A DNA stretch of 64,000 nucleotides from assembly GCF_001984715.1 (NCBI RefSeq), contig NZ_MSPR01000001.1, positions 1-64,000 of the forward strand. Direction: 5' to 3'. The notes beneath the pieces were generated by a model that was given only the letters and a program-made list of their open reading frames with translations, ran no database searches and had not been told where the DNA came from. The first letter of the stretch is position 1. Each line of letters starts with the position of its first letter. The DNA comes from Streptococcus azizii (GTDB lineage: Bacteria > Bacillota > Bacilli > Lactobacillales > Streptococcaceae). Shown here one piece after another: positions 18,274 through 29,892 of this stretch. Position numbers and translations under genes: made by a program.

Positions 18274-19839
18274 ATGAAAAAACGATTGTTGATACTACTT
18301 GCCCTTCTCTTTGCTGCCTCTTATGTCAGCACTGGAGTGCAAGCCGATGAATACCTACGTGTCGGAATGGAGGCCGCCTACGCTCCCTTTAACTGGACAC
18401 AGGAAACAGATGAAAACGGAGCCGTTCCAATCGAAGGAACCAACCAATTTGCTAACGGTTATGATGTCCAAATTGCAAAAAAAATCGCCGAAAAAATGGG
18501 CAAGGAAGTACTGGTCGTCAAGACCAAGTGGGAGGGACTGGTCCCCGCCCTAACCTCTGGCAAGATTGATATGATTATCGCAGGAATGAGTCCAACAGAA
18601 GAGCGAAAAAAAGAAATTGCCTTTTCTTCTAGCTACTACACATCCATTCCAACGCTGGTCGTACGAGCGGATAGCCAGTGGACCAAGGCTGGTAGCATAC
18701 AAGACTTCGCAGGCGCAAAAATCACTGCCCAGCAAGGAGTCTATCTCTATGATTTGATCGACCAGATTAAAGGCGTCGATAAACAGACAGCTATGGGGGA
18801 CTTCTCCCAGATTCGTCAAGCTCTTGAAGCTGGCGTCATCGATGCCTATGTCTCAGAACGTCCCGAAGCTCGTACCGCTCAAGCAGCCAACTCTAATTTT
18901 CACATGGTGGAGTTGACAAGTGGTTTTGACACCAACACAGAAGATGTGGCAATCGCTGTCGGTATGCGTAAAGACGATGCCCGCATTGCAAACGTCAACC
19001 AAGTCTTAGACACCCTTACAGAAAAAGACCAGCTGGCGCTCATGGATAAGATGATTGAACAGCAGCCAGTAGAAACGACCACAGAGACAACAAAACCTGC
19101 CTTCCCTGTTCAAGTATGGAATATCTTAGTCAATAACTGGTCACAGCTCCTACGTGGAACAGGCATGACCTTGCTCATTTCAATCCTTGGAACAATCATC
19201 GGAACGGCCATCGGCCTACTCATCGGTGTCTTTCGCACTGCTCCAAGGGCTGCCAACAATGGAGTGGCTTACCTCCAAAAAGCGCTTGCCATTCTCATCA
19301 ATGTCTATATTGAAATCTTTCGAGGGACACCGATGATTGTTCAATCTATGGTCATCTATTATGGAACAGCTCAAGCCTTTGGCTTGGACTTGGACCGGAC
19401 CTTGGCTGCGATCGTCATCGTGTCCATCAATACAGGAGCCTATATGAGTGAAATCGTCCGTGGAGGAATTTTTGCCGTCGATAAAGGGCAATTTGAAGCC
19501 GCAACAGCTCTTGGTTTTACCCATCGTCAGACGATGAGAAAGGTGGTCTTACCACAGGTTATTCGCAATATCCTACCTGCTACAGGTAATGAATTTGTAA
19601 TCAATATTAAAGATACGTCTGTTTTAAACGTTATCTCGGTAGTCGAGCTATACTTTTCTGGAAATACCGTCGCAACTCAGACCTACCAGTATTTCCAAAC
19701 CTTTACTGTCATTGCTATCATCTACTTTATCCTGACCTTTACGGTTACTCGTATCTTACGAATCATTGAAAAACACCTTGATACCGATACCTATACAACT
19801 GGTGCAAACCAAATACAAACGGAGGTCCTTCATGACTGA
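18274..19839 (+). CDS. Glutamine/polar amino acid ABC transporter, binding-protein/permease fusion
   Basis: 521 residues. A signal peptide ends near VQA-DEYL. Residues about 25-265 are a family 3 solute-binding domain ([44 protein letters not shown]). Residues about 295-500 are a HisM/GlnP-type permease with four or more membrane segments and the coupling loop [20 protein letters not shown]. The fused layout is common in streptococci for glutamine or glutamate uptake. It overlaps the ATPase gene by 8 bases (ATGACTGA), so the two are co-translated. Exact substrate is inferred. Confidence 0.92.
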   Translation: MKKRLLILLALLFAASYVSTGVQADEYLRVGMEAAYAPFNWTQETDENGAVPIEGTNQFANGYDVQIAKKIAEKMGKEVLVVKTKWEGLVPALTSGKIDMIIAGMSPTEERKKEIAFSSSYYTSIPTLVVRADSQWTKAGSIQDFAGAKITAQQGVYLYDLIDQIKGVDKQTAMGDFSQIRQALEAGVIDAYVSERPEARTAQAANSNFHMVELTSGFDTNTEDVAIAVGMRKDDARIANVNQVLDTLTEKDQLALMDKMIEQQPVETTTETTKPAFPVQVWNILVNNWSQLLRGTGMTLLISILGTIIGTAIGLLIGVFRTAPRAANNGVAYLQKALAILINVYIEIFRGTPMIVQSMVIYYGTAQAFGLDLDRTLAAIVIVSINTGAYMSEIVRGGIFAVDKGQFEAATALGFTHRQTMRKVVLPQVIRNILPATGNEFVINIKDTSVLNVISVVELYFSGNTVATQTYQYFQTFTVIAIIYFILTFTVTRILRIIEKHLDTDTYTTGANQIQTEVLHD

Positions 19840-20584
19840 TACCATTTTAGAAATCAACCATCTGAAAAAATCTTTTGGTCAGCATCTAGTCCTAAAAGAT
19901 ATTTCTATGACGGTAAAAAAAGGAGAAGTAATCTCCATTATCGGCTCTTCTGGCTCTGGAAAATCAACCTTCTTACGCTCCATTAACCTCCTAGAAATAC
20001 CGAGTGAGGGAGAAATCCTCTATCACGGCGAAAATGTGTTAGCCAAAGGCTATGATTTGATACGATACCGCGAAAAATTAGGCATGGTTTTCCAGTCCTT
20101 CAACCTTTTTAATAACTTAAATGTGTTAGAAAATGCCATCGTTGCTCAGACGACTGTCTTAAAACGCAGCCGCGCCGAAGCAGAGCAAATCGCTAAAGAA
20201 AATCTCAATAAGGTCGGCATGACCGAACAATACTGGGGCGCCAAACCAAGCCAGCTGTCGGGAGGGCAAAAACAACGGGTCGCCATCGCCCGCGCCCTCT
20301 CTGTCAATCCAGAAGTGATTCTCTTTGATGAGCCAACCTCTGCCCTTGACCCTGAAATGGTCAGCGAGGTCTTAAAAACCATGCAGACCCTTGCCAAATC
20401 CGGATTGACCATGATTATCGTTACCCATGAAATGGAATTTGCCCGCGATGTTTCAGACCGTGTCATCTTTATGGACAAGGGGCTGATTGCCGAAGAAGGC
20501 AACCCTCAACAAATCTTTGAAAATCCACAAGAAGCAAGGACCAAGGAATTCTTGCAGCGCTTCCTCGGAAATACTCTTTTATAA
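19832..20584 (+). CDS. glnQ: Amino acid ABC transporter ATPase (GlnQ type)
   Basis: 250 residues from ATG 19832, with GGAGGT five bases upstream inside the end of the permease gene; longer in-frame starts lie deep in that gene and are rejected. Walker [10 protein letters not shown], signature [10 protein letters not shown], Walker [15 protein letters not shown] and the GlnQ/HisP-type [19 protein letters not shown]. It energises the fused binding-protein/permease upstream. A strong terminator follows. Confidence 0.95.
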   Translation: MTDTILEINHLKKSFGQHLVLKDISMTVKKGEVISIIGSSGSGKSTFLRSINLLEIPSEGEILYHGENVLAKGYDLIRYREKLGMVFQSFNLFNNLNVLENAIVAQTTVLKRSRAEAEQIAKENLNKVGMTEQYWGAKPSQLSGGQKQRVAIARALSVNPEVILFDEPTSALDPEMVSEVLKTMQTLAKSGLTMIIVTHEMEFARDVSDRVIFMDKGLIAEEGNPQQIFENPQEARTKEFLQRFLGNTLL

Positions 20585-20593
20585 TAGGTAGAC

Positions 20594-20628
20594 AAAAGCA
20601 CCAGCTAGAAACTAGCCGGTGCTTTTTT
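20594..20628 (+). terminator. Terminator after glnQ
   Basis: AAAAGCACC and GGTGCTTTTTT enclose an inner CTAG pairing, directly after the glnQ stop. Confidence 0.9.
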
Positions 20629-20682
20629 AAGAGTAAAATAAGAGTAAAAGAGGAGATAAGTCCCCTCTTTTCACGCTCTACA

Positions 20683-20892
20683 TTAGTTTTCAAATTTCTT
20701 ATGATTTTTATCATAAAAATCAATAAGTCCCAAAGCGGTAGCAAACGAAATGTTGTCAATTTTTGCACGACCTTGTGCAAGAGCAATAACTGACATCTCA
20801 CGTGCATTTGTCTCTTTACTGATACGATAACCTGTGATTTTTTTATCACGTACCCAACCGACAACCGCGGCCACTTTTTCATAACTAGTCAT
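20683..20892 (-). CDS. Small conserved-looking protein, possible HTH
   Basis: 69 residues, charged and without a membrane segment. The middle part (about 22-50, RISKETNAREMSVIALAQGR) has the spacing of an XRE-like helix-turn-helix, with a hydrophobic segment FATALGLIDFY after it. GGGGTTTCTC upstream is only a weak ribosome site, but AAAGAAAGG lies slightly further. I do not recognise a named family. It stands alone between the glnQ terminator and the SPFH gene. Confidence 0.6.
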   Translation of the reverse strand: MTSYEKVAAVVGWVRDKKITGYRISKETNAREMSVIALAQGRAKIDNISFATALGLIDFYDKNHKKFEN

Positions 20893-20976
20893 GAGAAACC
20901 CCTTTCTTTTTATTCGTTCAATTCAGTTTATTATATCCTTCGTCACTTGTCAAGTAAAATGTGCAATAAATTACTA

Positions 20977-21873
20977 TTATTTACCTTTTAGAGCAGATAA
21001 TATCTGTGTGCGGATATCTTCCATTCCTTCTGGACTCGCTGGTAAGAAAATAGTGCTATTGCCTGTATGTGAAAAGTTATTCAAGGTATCTAAATATTGG
21101 TTCGTCAAAAGAATGGACATAATTTGCTCCTCTGTCAAACCAATGTCTGATTCTTTTAATTCCTTAATGGAATCAGCCAATCCATCCACAATAGCTTTTC
21201 GCTGTTGGGCAATCCCCACACCATGCAGACGATCTTTTTCAGCCTCTGCTTCGGCAGCTGTCACAATCTTAATCTTATCTGCTTCTGCCAGTTCTTGAGC
21301 TGCAGCACGTTTCCGTTGGGCTGCATTGATCTCATTCATAGACTGCTTGACTTCTGCATCAGGCTCTACCTTAGTAATCAACGTTTTCACGATAATATAG
21401 CCGTAGGTAGACATTTCTTCTGCCACTTGTTTTTGCACTTCAAGGGCAATTTCATCTTTTTTCTCAAAGAGTTCATCAAGAGTCAATTTGGGAACAGATG
21501 AACGAAGAGCATCTTCAATATACGACTTAATCTGTGCTTCTGGACGCATGAGCTTGTAGTAGGCGTCTGTGACATTGTGTTCGTTGACCCGATATTGAGT
21601 AGCCACGTTCATGGTCACAAATACATTGTCTTGGGTCTTGGTTTCGACTACAATCTCACTTTGCAGGAGACGTAATTGAATCCGAGCCGCGATGTGGTCA
21701 ATGCCAAACGGAAGCCTTAGATGAATCCCACTCGTGCTTAGTTTCTGGTATTTACCGAACCGTTCAATGATCACAACCGATTGTTGACGAACAACATAGA
21801 GCGAACTCAGGGCAAGTACCAAAACTAGCAAGAGGACTAGGACAAATATAATACTGAGTATACTAACAACCAT
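20977..21873 (-). CDS. SPFH/Band 7 domain membrane protein
   Basis: 298 residues. One N-terminal membrane segment (about 4-28), then an SPFH domain: VVRQQSVVIIERFGKYQKLSTSGIHLRLPF, VVETKTQDNVFVTMNVATQYRV and LRSSVPKLTLDELFEKKDEI. A charged coiled-coil follows (about 195-235, AAQRKRAAAQELAEADKIKI) with an EAEAEKDRLHG turn. Stomatin/HflK-like proteins of this kind organise membrane microdomains and protease complexes. Its specific role here is unknown. It is monocistronic, with a good AGGAGG-type site upstream. Confidence 0.88.
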   Translation of the reverse strand: MVVSILSIIFVLVLLLVLVLALSSLYVVRQQSVVIIERFGKYQKLSTSGIHLRLPFGIDHIAARIQLRLLQSEIVVETKTQDNVFVTMNVATQYRVNEHNVTDAYYKLMRPEAQIKSYIEDALRSSVPKLTLDELFEKKDEIALEVQKQVAEEMSTYGYIIVKTLITKVEPDAEVKQSMNEINAAQRKRAAAQELAEADKIKIVTAAEAEAEKDRLHGVGIAQQRKAIVDGLADSIKELKESDIGLTEEQIMSILLTNQYLDTLNNFSHTGNSTIFLPASPEGMEDIRTQILSALKGK

Positions 21874-21964
21874 GAGGTATCCCTCCTTTCTTTAATAAAT
21901 ATTATACTCTTTTATTTAAGAAATAACAAGCAAAATGTTGTGGTATTTTAAGATAATGTACCGC

Positions 21965-23215
21965 TTACACCAATAAACTATAGAGCGTTTCATTTCCCCG
22001 TAAATTGATAAAGGAAGGATCAAACTTTTCCATCCGCTCAATCAACCCAGCATAATCATGCTTATCTCCTAGAGCCACTCCGATTAAGACCGGTCCTGTT
22101 CCTTTACTCGCTCGTTTGATGTACTCAAAACGGGTGATATCATCGTTTGGTCCCAAAATATCCGTTACGAACTCTCGTAAGGCGCCAGGGCGTTGCGGGA
22201 AATTCACGACAAAGTAGTGCTTGATACCATCATAAATGAGAGCACGCTCTTCCATTTCTGGCATGCGGTTGATGTCATTATTTCCTCCAGAAATAATACA
22301 GCAGACCGTCTTTCCTTTGATATAGGCACTCAATACTTCAAGAGCTGCTATACTGGCTGCACCTGCTGGTTCTGCTACAATCCCTTGCTTGGAATAAAGG
22401 TCAATCAAGGTTTCCGAAATCAAGCCCTCATCGACACCAATGAGATTTTCTACGTGCTGCCTCGTTGCCTCGTAGGTCAGTTGTCCTACTTTTTGCACCG
22501 CAATACCATCTGCAAATTTATCAATATCCTTTAACTGGACAGGACCTCCTGCTTCAAAGGCGGCTTTCATGCTCCTAGCACCTGCTGCCTCCACGCCAAT
22601 CACTTCAATAGCAGGATTTTTCTCCTTGATATAGGTTGCAACCCCTGCAATGAGACCGCCCCCGCCGACTGGCACTAGAATAGTGTCAAAGTCAATGGAT
22701 TCACGCTCTGCCGCTTCCATGATCTCGTAGGCAACTGTTCCTTGACCTGCCTGAACACGGATGTCATCAAAAGGGGCAATAAAGGTCCGGTTTTCTCGCT
22801 CAGTAAAGTCTTGGGCAGCTTTAGCAGAAGCATCAAAGGTATCTCCCACCAGTTTGATATCAACCATATCACCACCAAAAAAGCGAACCTGCCCAATTTT
22901 TTGCTGCGGTGTAGTAATCGGCATAAAGATTGTCGCAGGAATTTTTAGCTCCTGACAGGTAAGGGCTACACCTTGGGCGTGATTACCGGCACTAGCACAG
23001 ACAACACCACGTTTGCGCTCTTCCTCATTTAACTGCGAGATGGCATAATAGGCACCTCGAATCTTGAATGAGCGCACACGCTGTGCATTTTCTTTTTTGA
23101 GATAAATCTTAGCCCCATACTTTTCTGACAGATAACGGTCATAATCAAGCGGTGTATGCACTACTACATCCTTTAATACCTTATGGGCGTGGACGATGTC
23201 CCTGGCTGTTAACAT
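21965..23215 (-). CDS. ilvA: Threonine ammonia-lyase IlvA (biosynthetic)
   Basis: 416 residues. PLP-dependent fold type II with the lysine in RSFKIRGAYYA (about 47-57), the Gly loop VPVGGGGLIAGVATY and SGGNNDINRMPEM. A single short ACT-like C-terminal domain (about 330-416) replaces the double one of E. coli, as in other Firmicutes. It makes 2-oxobutanoate from threonine, the first step of isoleucine synthesis. It reads in the same direction as ilvBNC but is separated from ilvC by a terminator and a repeat element. Confidence 0.94.
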   Translation of the reverse strand: MLTARDIVHAHKVLKDVVVHTPLDYDRYLSEKYGAKIYLKKENAQRVRSFKIRGAYYAISQLNEEERKRGVVCASAGNHAQGVALTCQELKIPATIFMPITTPQQKIGQVRFFGGDMVDIKLVGDTFDASAKAAQDFTERENRTFIAPFDDIRVQAGQGTVAYEIMEAAERESIDFDTILVPVGGGGLIAGVATYIKEKNPAIEVIGVEAAGARSMKAAFEAGGPVQLKDIDKFADGIAVQKVGQLTYEATRQHVENLIGVDEGLISETLIDLYSKQGIVAEPAGAASIAALEVLSAYIKGKTVCCIISGGNNDINRMPEMEERALIYDGIKHYFVVNFPQRPGALREFVTDILGPNDDITRFEYIKRASKGTGPVLIGVALGDKHDYAGLIERMEKFDPSFINLRGNETLYSLLV

Positions 23216-23401
23216 AACTTCTCCTTTTTACACAAACTGGTCTTTAAAACTGTATTCCTAGTTCATCCTGTCTATTTAACATGAAGACTATTTTCCTCAT
23301 GACACATCCTTCTTTTTTCAGCGTATAGCCAATATCTTTCAAGAACTCTCTCGTGGACTGAAAAGCCTCTCACTTATGTTTCTCATCAAACATCACCTTT
23401 T

Positions 23402-23734
23402 TATAGTCATTTAGTTTATACCTAAAGGTAGCCACAGCTGTAATTGACTAAATCTGAAACAGCTGCGTCTCTTCTATTCCTTCGACGAGTGAAAAGCTCC
23501 AGTGGAGGTTTTCAGCCTACCACCTTTCATCAAAAAGTGGTCGTTAGAAACTCCGTTTCCCTATTTCCAACCTTGCCCACTTCGCTCTCCAATTTCTAGG
23601 CTCAGGCTGAAACAGTTCACCGAACTTCTGTGGTCACTTTCTAGTTTCTGGGTGACCAGCTGAAACAGTTCCCCGAACTGTTTCACTCTCCCAGACTAGT
23701 GGAGCAAGTACTAAAAGGAAACGAAAAGACTATA
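23402..23734. repeat. MITE-like element with IS630-type ends (copy b)
   Basis: 333 bp, TATAGTCATTTAGTTTATAC at the left and the imperfect inverse ending GACTATA at the right. It carries the GAAAAGCTCC hairpin (23490-23514) and the GAAACAGTTC hairpin (23661-23685). Compared with copy a it has an extra segment of about 55 bp (around 23633-23660) that splits and duplicates half of the second hairpin and contains a TGGTCAC...GTGACCA pairing. Elsewhere in 23216-23987 I see only the terminator listed next. Confidence 0.85.
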
Positions 23735-23882
23735 CATCCTTGGCTCACCTTGCTGCATGCCAATTCTGCCCTCCGTTTAGAGGGGCTGACTTTTCTATCC
23801 CTATCCTCAACCTCTCACAATTCCCCACTCGTCAAATGTTGAAATGTAGGGAGTACGGATACAGATTCTAACAGGAAAAATA

Positions 23883-23924
23883 AAGTGAGAAAAATCGCGT
23901 CTGTAGCACTAATTTCCCTCACTT
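23883..23924 (-). terminator. Terminator after ilvC
   Basis: On the minus strand AAGTGAGGGAAAT pairs with ATTTTTCTCACTT (13 bp, two G-U pairs), followed by TATTTTT. It lies 64 bases past the ilvC stop and ends the ilvBNC transcript. Confidence 0.7.
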
Positions 23925-23987
23925 CCTCTATATCCTTGTCAGATTTAGAACGAATCGCTTTCCTATCTAATCACTCTTTTCCTCGTA

Positions 23988-25037
<1,050 letters not shown>

Positions 25038-25514
25038 TTAATCTCTGCTAAATCCTGTAGCTCCTGTACGAGCAATATTTTTGATTCCGTAAGGTTGAAT
25101 CACTCGAAGAAGAGCATCAATCTTATCTCCGTCACCTGTCATTTGAATGGTAATGGAGTGCGGTGCTACGTCAACAACACTCGCCCGAAATGGTTGGATA
25201 ATCGCCAAAATTTCAGCTCGCTTCGCTGGCGGGGCTACCATTTTGACCAGGAGAACCTCGCGCTCCAAGTGTGGAATATCCGTAATATCTCGCACACGAA
25301 CAACATCAATCAAGCGGTTGAGTTGCTTGATAATCTGCTCGACCTCATCCAATGTCTTGACATCAATGATGACCGTCACCCTAGAAATCTCTGCAACCTC
25401 GGTCGGACCTACCGAAATCGATTCAATGTTAATCTGTCTCCGTGACAGAACCCCAGTAAAGCGGTTTAAAACCCCTGAGGAATTTCTCAATTTAGCGGTT
25501 AGCATTCTACGCAT
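25038..25514 (-). CDS. ilvN: Acetolactate synthase small subunit IlvN
   Basis: 158 residues. An N-terminal ACT domain starts MRRMLTAKLRNSSGVLNRFTGV with the effector-binding Asn-Ser/Gly-Val loop, then the C-terminal ALS_ss_C domain (EVLLVKMVAPPAKRAEILAI). It gives valine feedback control to IlvB. The start overlaps the ilvB end by 8 bases, so translation is coupled. Confidence 0.95.
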   Translation of the reverse strand: MRRMLTAKLRNSSGVLNRFTGVLSRRQINIESISVGPTEVAEISRVTVIIDVKTLDEVEQIIKQLNRLIDVVRVRDITDIPHLEREVLLVKMVAPPAKRAEILAIIQPFRASVVDVAPHSITIQMTGDGDKIDALLRVIQPYGIKNIARTGATGFSRD

Positions 25515-27210
25515 GGAAGGTCACCCCCAACATTTCTGCATTGCTCTTTCCTGCTGGAACCATCGGCTGTACATGTTCTTTTGTCGAAATATGAACTTCG
25601 ATCAACATCGGCCTATTTTCCTTTATCACTTGCAAATCTTCAACCAGCGTGTCTGGATTGACACAGCTTGTATAGCTGATGCCGTAGGCTTCTGCTAGGA
25701 GTCTGAAGTTTGGCTCTGCATCAAATACGGACTGACTACGACGCTCCTCGTAAAAAGACTCCTGCCACTGTCGTACCATACCTAGGGAATGATTATTTAG
25801 CAACACCACCTTGATCGGGACACTGTAGCCATTTAAAATAGCCAGCTCCTGATTGGTCATTTGAAAACCACCATCTCCTACAAATAAGACGACCTCACGA
25901 TTGGGGTTGGCTAATTTAGCACCGATAGCTGCGGGAATCCCAAAGCCCATCGTCCCCATTCCACCAGAAGTAATGAGCTGTCTAGCATGCTTATAAGGAT
26001 AAAACTGGGCTGCCCACATCTGGTGTTGCCCTACATCCGTTACCACAATCGCATCACCATTTGTCATCTCTCCAATCAGCTCAATCACTTTCTGGGGTTT
26101 GATATGTGTTGCGTCTCTATCGTAAGCAAATGGCGCTAGGCGTTTATTCTCAAGGGTTTGAGCAGTCCATTCCTCATAGTTTGTCTCAACAGTTTCCAAG
26201 GCCAGCAAGGCTTCAAGGGTCGCCTTGGCATCTCCGACAACTGGAATTTGCGTTTTAACGACCTTACCGATTTCAGCTGGATCGATGTCAATATGCGCAA
26301 CAGTTGCTTGAAGGGCAAAAGTGCTTGGATTTCCCGTCAGACGGTCATCAAATCGTGCGCCAATGTTGATGATATAATCCGCCTCTGTCAGAGCCATGTT
26401 AGAAGCGTAGGACCCATGCATGCCTCCCATTCCTAGCGATAGGTCGTGCTGGACAGGCATGGTCCCCAACCCCAGAAGAGTCGAAACGACTGGAATCCGA
26501 TAACGTTCAGCAAATGCCACCAATTCCTGGTTGGCATCTGCATAATTGATTCCGCCACCTGCTAGAATGACCGGCTTCTTGGAAAGCGAGAGTTGCTGTA
26601 AAATCTTCTTCACCTGCAGGCCGTTGGGAATAACCGTTGGCTGATAGCTCGGCAAATGCACCGTATCGTCATAGTAAAAATCTACTACACTTTCCTGAAC
26701 ATCCTTTGGAACATCAATAACCACTGGACCTGGACGACCTGTTGTTGCAATATGCACCGCTTCTGTAATCACACGAGGAATATCTGCCGCATCCCGTATC
26801 TGGTAATTATATTTGGTAATCGGCATGGTAATCCCAATGATGTCCGCCTCCTGAAAGGCATCTTTTCCGATTCCTGGCGTTGCGACCTGACCTGTAAAGA
26901 CCAGCATCGGTACACTATCGCCCATAGCATCCGCAATCCCTGTAATAGCGTTAGTGGCACCTGGTCCACTGGTTACAAGTGCAACGCCAATTTTTCCTGT
27001 TGATTTAGCATACCCTTCTGCTTCATGGGTTGCTCCTTGTTCATGGCGAGCCAGTACATGTTGGATGCCTTTAAAACGGTAGATTTCATCATAGAGAGGC
27101 AGGACGGCCCCACCAGGATAACCAAACAGGATGTCAACCCCTAACCGTTTCAAGGTGTCCAGTATTAGATAGGAGCCCGAACGTGCTTCCTCTAACTGCA
27201 TTCGATTCAA
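25507..27210 (-). CDS. ilvB: Acetolactate synthase large subunit IlvB
   Basis: About 567 residues. I favour a TTG start at 27210 because GGAGG lies 7 bases upstream; an ATG at 27201 is too far from it, and an ATG at 27231 precedes it. ThDP enzyme with FGYPGGAVLPLYD (Glu activator at RHEQGATHEAEGYAKSTG), the central FAD-type domain, and the ThDP/Mg site VGDGGFQMTNQELAIL...NN. It condenses pyruvate with pyruvate or 2-oxobutanoate. It is first in ilvBNC and divergent from ilvD across a 900-bp repeat-filled gap. Confidence 0.95.
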   Translation of the reverse strand: MNRMQLEEARSGSYLILDTLKRLGVDILFGYPGGAVLPLYDEIYRFKGIQHVLARHEQGATHEAEGYAKSTGKIGVALVTSGPGATNAITGIADAMGDSVPMLVFTGQVATPGIGKDAFQEADIIGITMPITKYNYQIRDAADIPRVITEAVHIATTGRPGPVVIDVPKDVQESVVDFYYDDTVHLPSYQPTVIPNGLQVKKILQQLSLSKKPVILAGGGINYADANQELVAFAERYRIPVVSTLLGLGTMPVQHDLSLGMGGMHGSYASNMALTEADYIINIGARFDDRLTGNPSTFALQATVAHIDIDPAEIGKVVKTQIPVVGDAKATLEALLALETVETNYEEWTAQTLENKRLAPFAYDRDATHIKPQKVIELIGEMTNGDAIVVTDVGQHQMWAAQFYPYKHARQLITSGGMGTMGFGIPAAIGAKLANPNREVVLFVGDGGFQMTNQELAILNGYSVPIKVVLLNNHSLGMVRQWQESFYEERRSQSVFDAEPNFRLLAEAYGISYTSCVNPDTLVEDLQVIKENRPMLIEVHISTKEHVQPMVPAGKSNAEMLGVTFHA

Positions 27211-27320
27211 CTTTCTTCCTCCTCTCATCAATCATCAACTATTATCTACTATAGTATCATGTTCTTCCTCAAAATACTAGATAAATATTGCCTATACCCG
27301 ATACACTCAAACTCTGATTA

Positions 27321-27808
27321 ATACTCTTTAAAAATCAAAAGGATACGTCGTCAAGAGTTTCGGTGAATTGAACACGGGCTAAAAGCTCGGAAAAAAGATA
27401 GGCAGATGTTTCAGCTTTAGCTGATTACAGATGAGAATCCCTTTAGGGATAGATTTCCTCGTGTTCAACAAACACGTCGTCAATCTCCTATTTTTCAGTC
27501 GCTTTTTACACGCCCTTTGTATCTTGTAATTGAACTCGAGCTACAACTCGCTGACAATAAAACTAATCCAGTGGAGTGAAACAGTTCGGTGAACTGTTTC
27601 AGCTGGTCACCTAAAAATCAGAAAATGACCATAGAAGTCCGAGCCAAGAAATCGGAAAGCGAGAATAAATACTCCTAGCTTCAAAGGTATAGTATACCTT
27701 TGAAGGCGGGAAATAGAAGTTTGCCTTAGCAAACGTCCTTTACTTCTTCGTCGTATTTCCTATTTTGTCTAGGAGTTGTTTTACGCTCTCGTATCTTGAC
27801 GAGTATTA
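27321..27808. repeat. Composite BOX-like repeat block between ilvB and ilvD
   Basis: About 490 bp. It begins ATACTCTTTAAAAATCAAAA (BOX-like end) and ends near TCTTGACGAGTATTAT. Inside are several hairpin modules: GAAACAGTTCGGTGAACTG at 27577-27601, a GGTCACC...TGACC segment at about 27602-27645 (inverse of the extra segment in the element at 23402), ACTCCTAG...CTAGGAGT at about 27671-27776, and a near-perfect palindrome CTTCAAAGGTATA/TATACCTTTGAAG at 27679-27705. No coding capacity. Confidence 0.75.
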
Positions 27809-27845
27809 TGTACTATCATATCATATTGGTTGATAAAGTCAATAA

Positions 27846-27860
27846 AATTTTCAGAAAATT
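27846..27860. promoter_or_regulatory. CodY box
   Basis: AATTTTCAGAAAATT matches the CodY consensus AATTTTCWGAAAATT at all 15 positions. CodY represses branched-chain amino acid genes when those amino acids and GTP are plentiful, which fits the position between ilvBNC and ilvD. The site is about 240 bp upstream of the ilvD -10 box and far from ilvB. Confidence 0.8.
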
Positions 27861-28095
27861 CCCACCTTTCGTCAATCCTTCCTTTTTCTAAAGCAGGGAA
27901 TTAGGACCTTCGTATCTTCGTATGTGACTCTCTTTTTAAAGCTCCTTTGTATCATAGCGCTTATACTCACCCCCTCAGGCACCTAATCACCTGCTTCTTC
28001 ACAGTGATGTCTATCACTCCTCTATCCAGTTCAACTCTTCGGATTTGCAGAAACCTCTCATTTTTCAATTTTATCTCTTTTCTCATCATAATTTG

Positions 28096-28104
28096 TGCTA
28101 TAAT
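28096..28104 (+). promoter_or_regulatory. Extended -10 promoter of ilvD
   Basis: TGCTATAAT at 28096-28104 is an extended -10 element, about 32 bases before the ilvD start codon. The -35 region is weak. GAAAGGGA is the ribosome site. The 27861-28095 stretch shows nothing else. Confidence 0.65.
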
Positions 28105-28136
28105 ATAAAGAAAACAGATGACGAAAGGGACTTCCT

Positions 28137-29849
28137 ATGACTGATAAAGATACTCGTAACCAGTTCAAACATCGTAGCACCGTCTATGATTCCATGGTCA
28201 AATCGCCTAACCGCGCCATGCTACGCGCAACAGGAATGACAGATGATAGTTTTGATAGCCCGATTGTCGGTGTCATTTCAACATGGGCTGAAAACACCCC
28301 TTGTAATATGCACTTGCACGATTTTGGGAAACTAGCCAAGGTCGGTGTTCAAGATGCAGGCGCCTGGCCTGTTCAGTACGGAACCATTACAGTTGCTGAT
28401 GGAATTGCTATGGGGACGCCTGGAATGCGCTTCTCATTGACCTCACGTGATATTATCGCAGACTCCATCGAAGCAGCCATGGGGGGACACAATGTGGATG
28501 CCTTTGTAGCCATTGGAGGTTGCGACAAGAATATGCCTGGGTCTATGATCGCTATTGCCAACATGGATATTCCGGCGATTTTTGCCTATGGCGGAACGAT
28601 TGCTCCTGGGAACCTAGACGGAAAAGATATTGACCTCGTCTCCGTTTTTGAAGGAATCGGAAAATGGAATCATGGGGACATGACTGCTGAAGAAGTCAAA
28701 GCCTTGGAATGCAATGCCTGTCCAGGTCCTGGTGGATGTGGTGGTATGTATACGGCCAATACCATGGCAACTGCTATTGAAGTCATGGGGATGAGCCTGC
28801 CAGGATCTTCCTCACACCCTGCTGAATCGCCAGAAAAGAAAGCTGACATCGAAGAAGCTGGTCGCGCAGTGGTCAATATGCTGAAGATGGGATTAAAGCC
28901 ATCTGACATTATGACCCGTGAAGCCTTTGAAGATGCCATTACCGTCACAATGGCTCTAGGAGGCTCCACCAATGCGACACTCCACCTCCTTGCCATCGCC
29001 CACGCTGCCAATGTTGAATTGACGCTAGAAGATTTCAATGATTTTCAAGAACGAGTCCCACATCTGGCTGACTTGAAACCGTCTGGAAAATATGTTTTCC
29101 AAGATCTCTACGAAGTTGGTGGGGTCCCTGCGGTCATGAAATACTTGCTCAAACATGGTTTCCTACACGGAGATCGTATCACTTGTACTGGTAAGACCGT
29201 GGCCGAGAACCTAGAAGCCTTTGACGATTTGACACCTGGTCAAAAGGTCATTATGCCGCTGACCAATCCAAAACGCGCAGACGGTCCGCTCATCATCTTG
29301 AAAGGAAACTTGGCACCTGATGGAGCTGTTGCCAAAGTTTCAGGAGTAAAGGTGCGTCGCCATGTCGGTCCTGCCAAGGTCTTTGACTCTGAAGAAGAAG
29401 CGATTGCAGCAGTTCTATCCGATGAAATCGTAGACGGAGACGTAGTCGTTGTCCGCTTCGTCGGTCCAAAAGGTGGACCTGGTATGCCAGAAATGCTCTC
29501 CCTATCTTCGATGATTGTCGGCAAGGGACAAGGAGATAAGGTCGCTCTCATCACGGACGGTCGTTTCTCAGGAGGTACCTATGGACTCGTCGTGGGACAC
29601 GTGGCGCCAGAGGCGCAAGTGGGAGGACCAATCGCCTATCTCCGTACAGGTGACATTGTAACCGTTGACCAAGATACCAAAGAAATCACCATGGCAGTAT
29701 CTGATGAAGAAATCGAGCGTCGCAAGGCTGATACAACACTTCCACCGCTTTATTCACGAGGAGTGCTTGGAAAATATGCCCATATCGTATCGTCTGCTTC
29801 AAAAGGAGCCGTGACAGACTTCTGGAAACCTGAGGAAACAGGGAAATAA
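28137..29849 (+). CDS. ilvD: Dihydroxy-acid dehydratase IlvD
   Basis: 570 residues. Iron-sulfur enzyme of the IlvD/Edd family with cluster cysteines in [13 protein letters not shown] (about residue 129) and [20 protein letters not shown] (about 196-205), and the C-terminal [20 protein letters not shown] and GALGKY-like segments. It dehydrates dihydroxy acids to the 2-oxo acid precursors of valine and isoleucine. Its cluster would be supplied by the SUF system in this window. It is divergent from ilvBNC and ends in its own terminator. Confidence 0.96.
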   Translation: MTDKDTRNQFKHRSTVYDSMVKSPNRAMLRATGMTDDSFDSPIVGVISTWAENTPCNMHLHDFGKLAKVGVQDAGAWPVQYGTITVADGIAMGTPGMRFSLTSRDIIADSIEAAMGGHNVDAFVAIGGCDKNMPGSMIAIANMDIPAIFAYGGTIAPGNLDGKDIDLVSVFEGIGKWNHGDMTAEEVKALECNACPGPGGCGGMYTANTMATAIEVMGMSLPGSSSHPAESPEKKADIEEAGRAVVNMLKMGLKPSDIMTREAFEDAITVTMALGGSTNATLHLLAIAHAANVELTLEDFNDFQERVPHLADLKPSGKYVFQDLYEVGGVPAVMKYLLKHGFLHGDRITCTGKTVAENLEAFDDLTPGQKVIMPLTNPKRADGPLIILKGNLAPDGAVAKVSGVKVRRHVGPAKVFDSEEEAIAAVLSDEIVDGDVVVVRFVGPKGGPGMPEMLSLSSMIVGKGQGDKVALITDGRFSGGTYGLVVGHVAPEAQVGGPIAYLRTGDIVTVDQDTKEITMAVSDEEIERRKADTTLPPLYSRGVLGKYAHIVSSASKGAVTDFWKPEETGK

Positions 29850-29865
29850 ACATAAACTCGAGGCA

Positions 29866-29892
29866 AATCCAATCACTTACTGATTGGATTTT
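29866..29892 (+). terminator. Terminator after ilvD
   Basis: AAATCCAATCA and TGATTGGATTTTA form an 11-bp stem around CTTAC with a T-run. Its right edge touches the repeat element starting at 29892. Confidence 0.85.
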
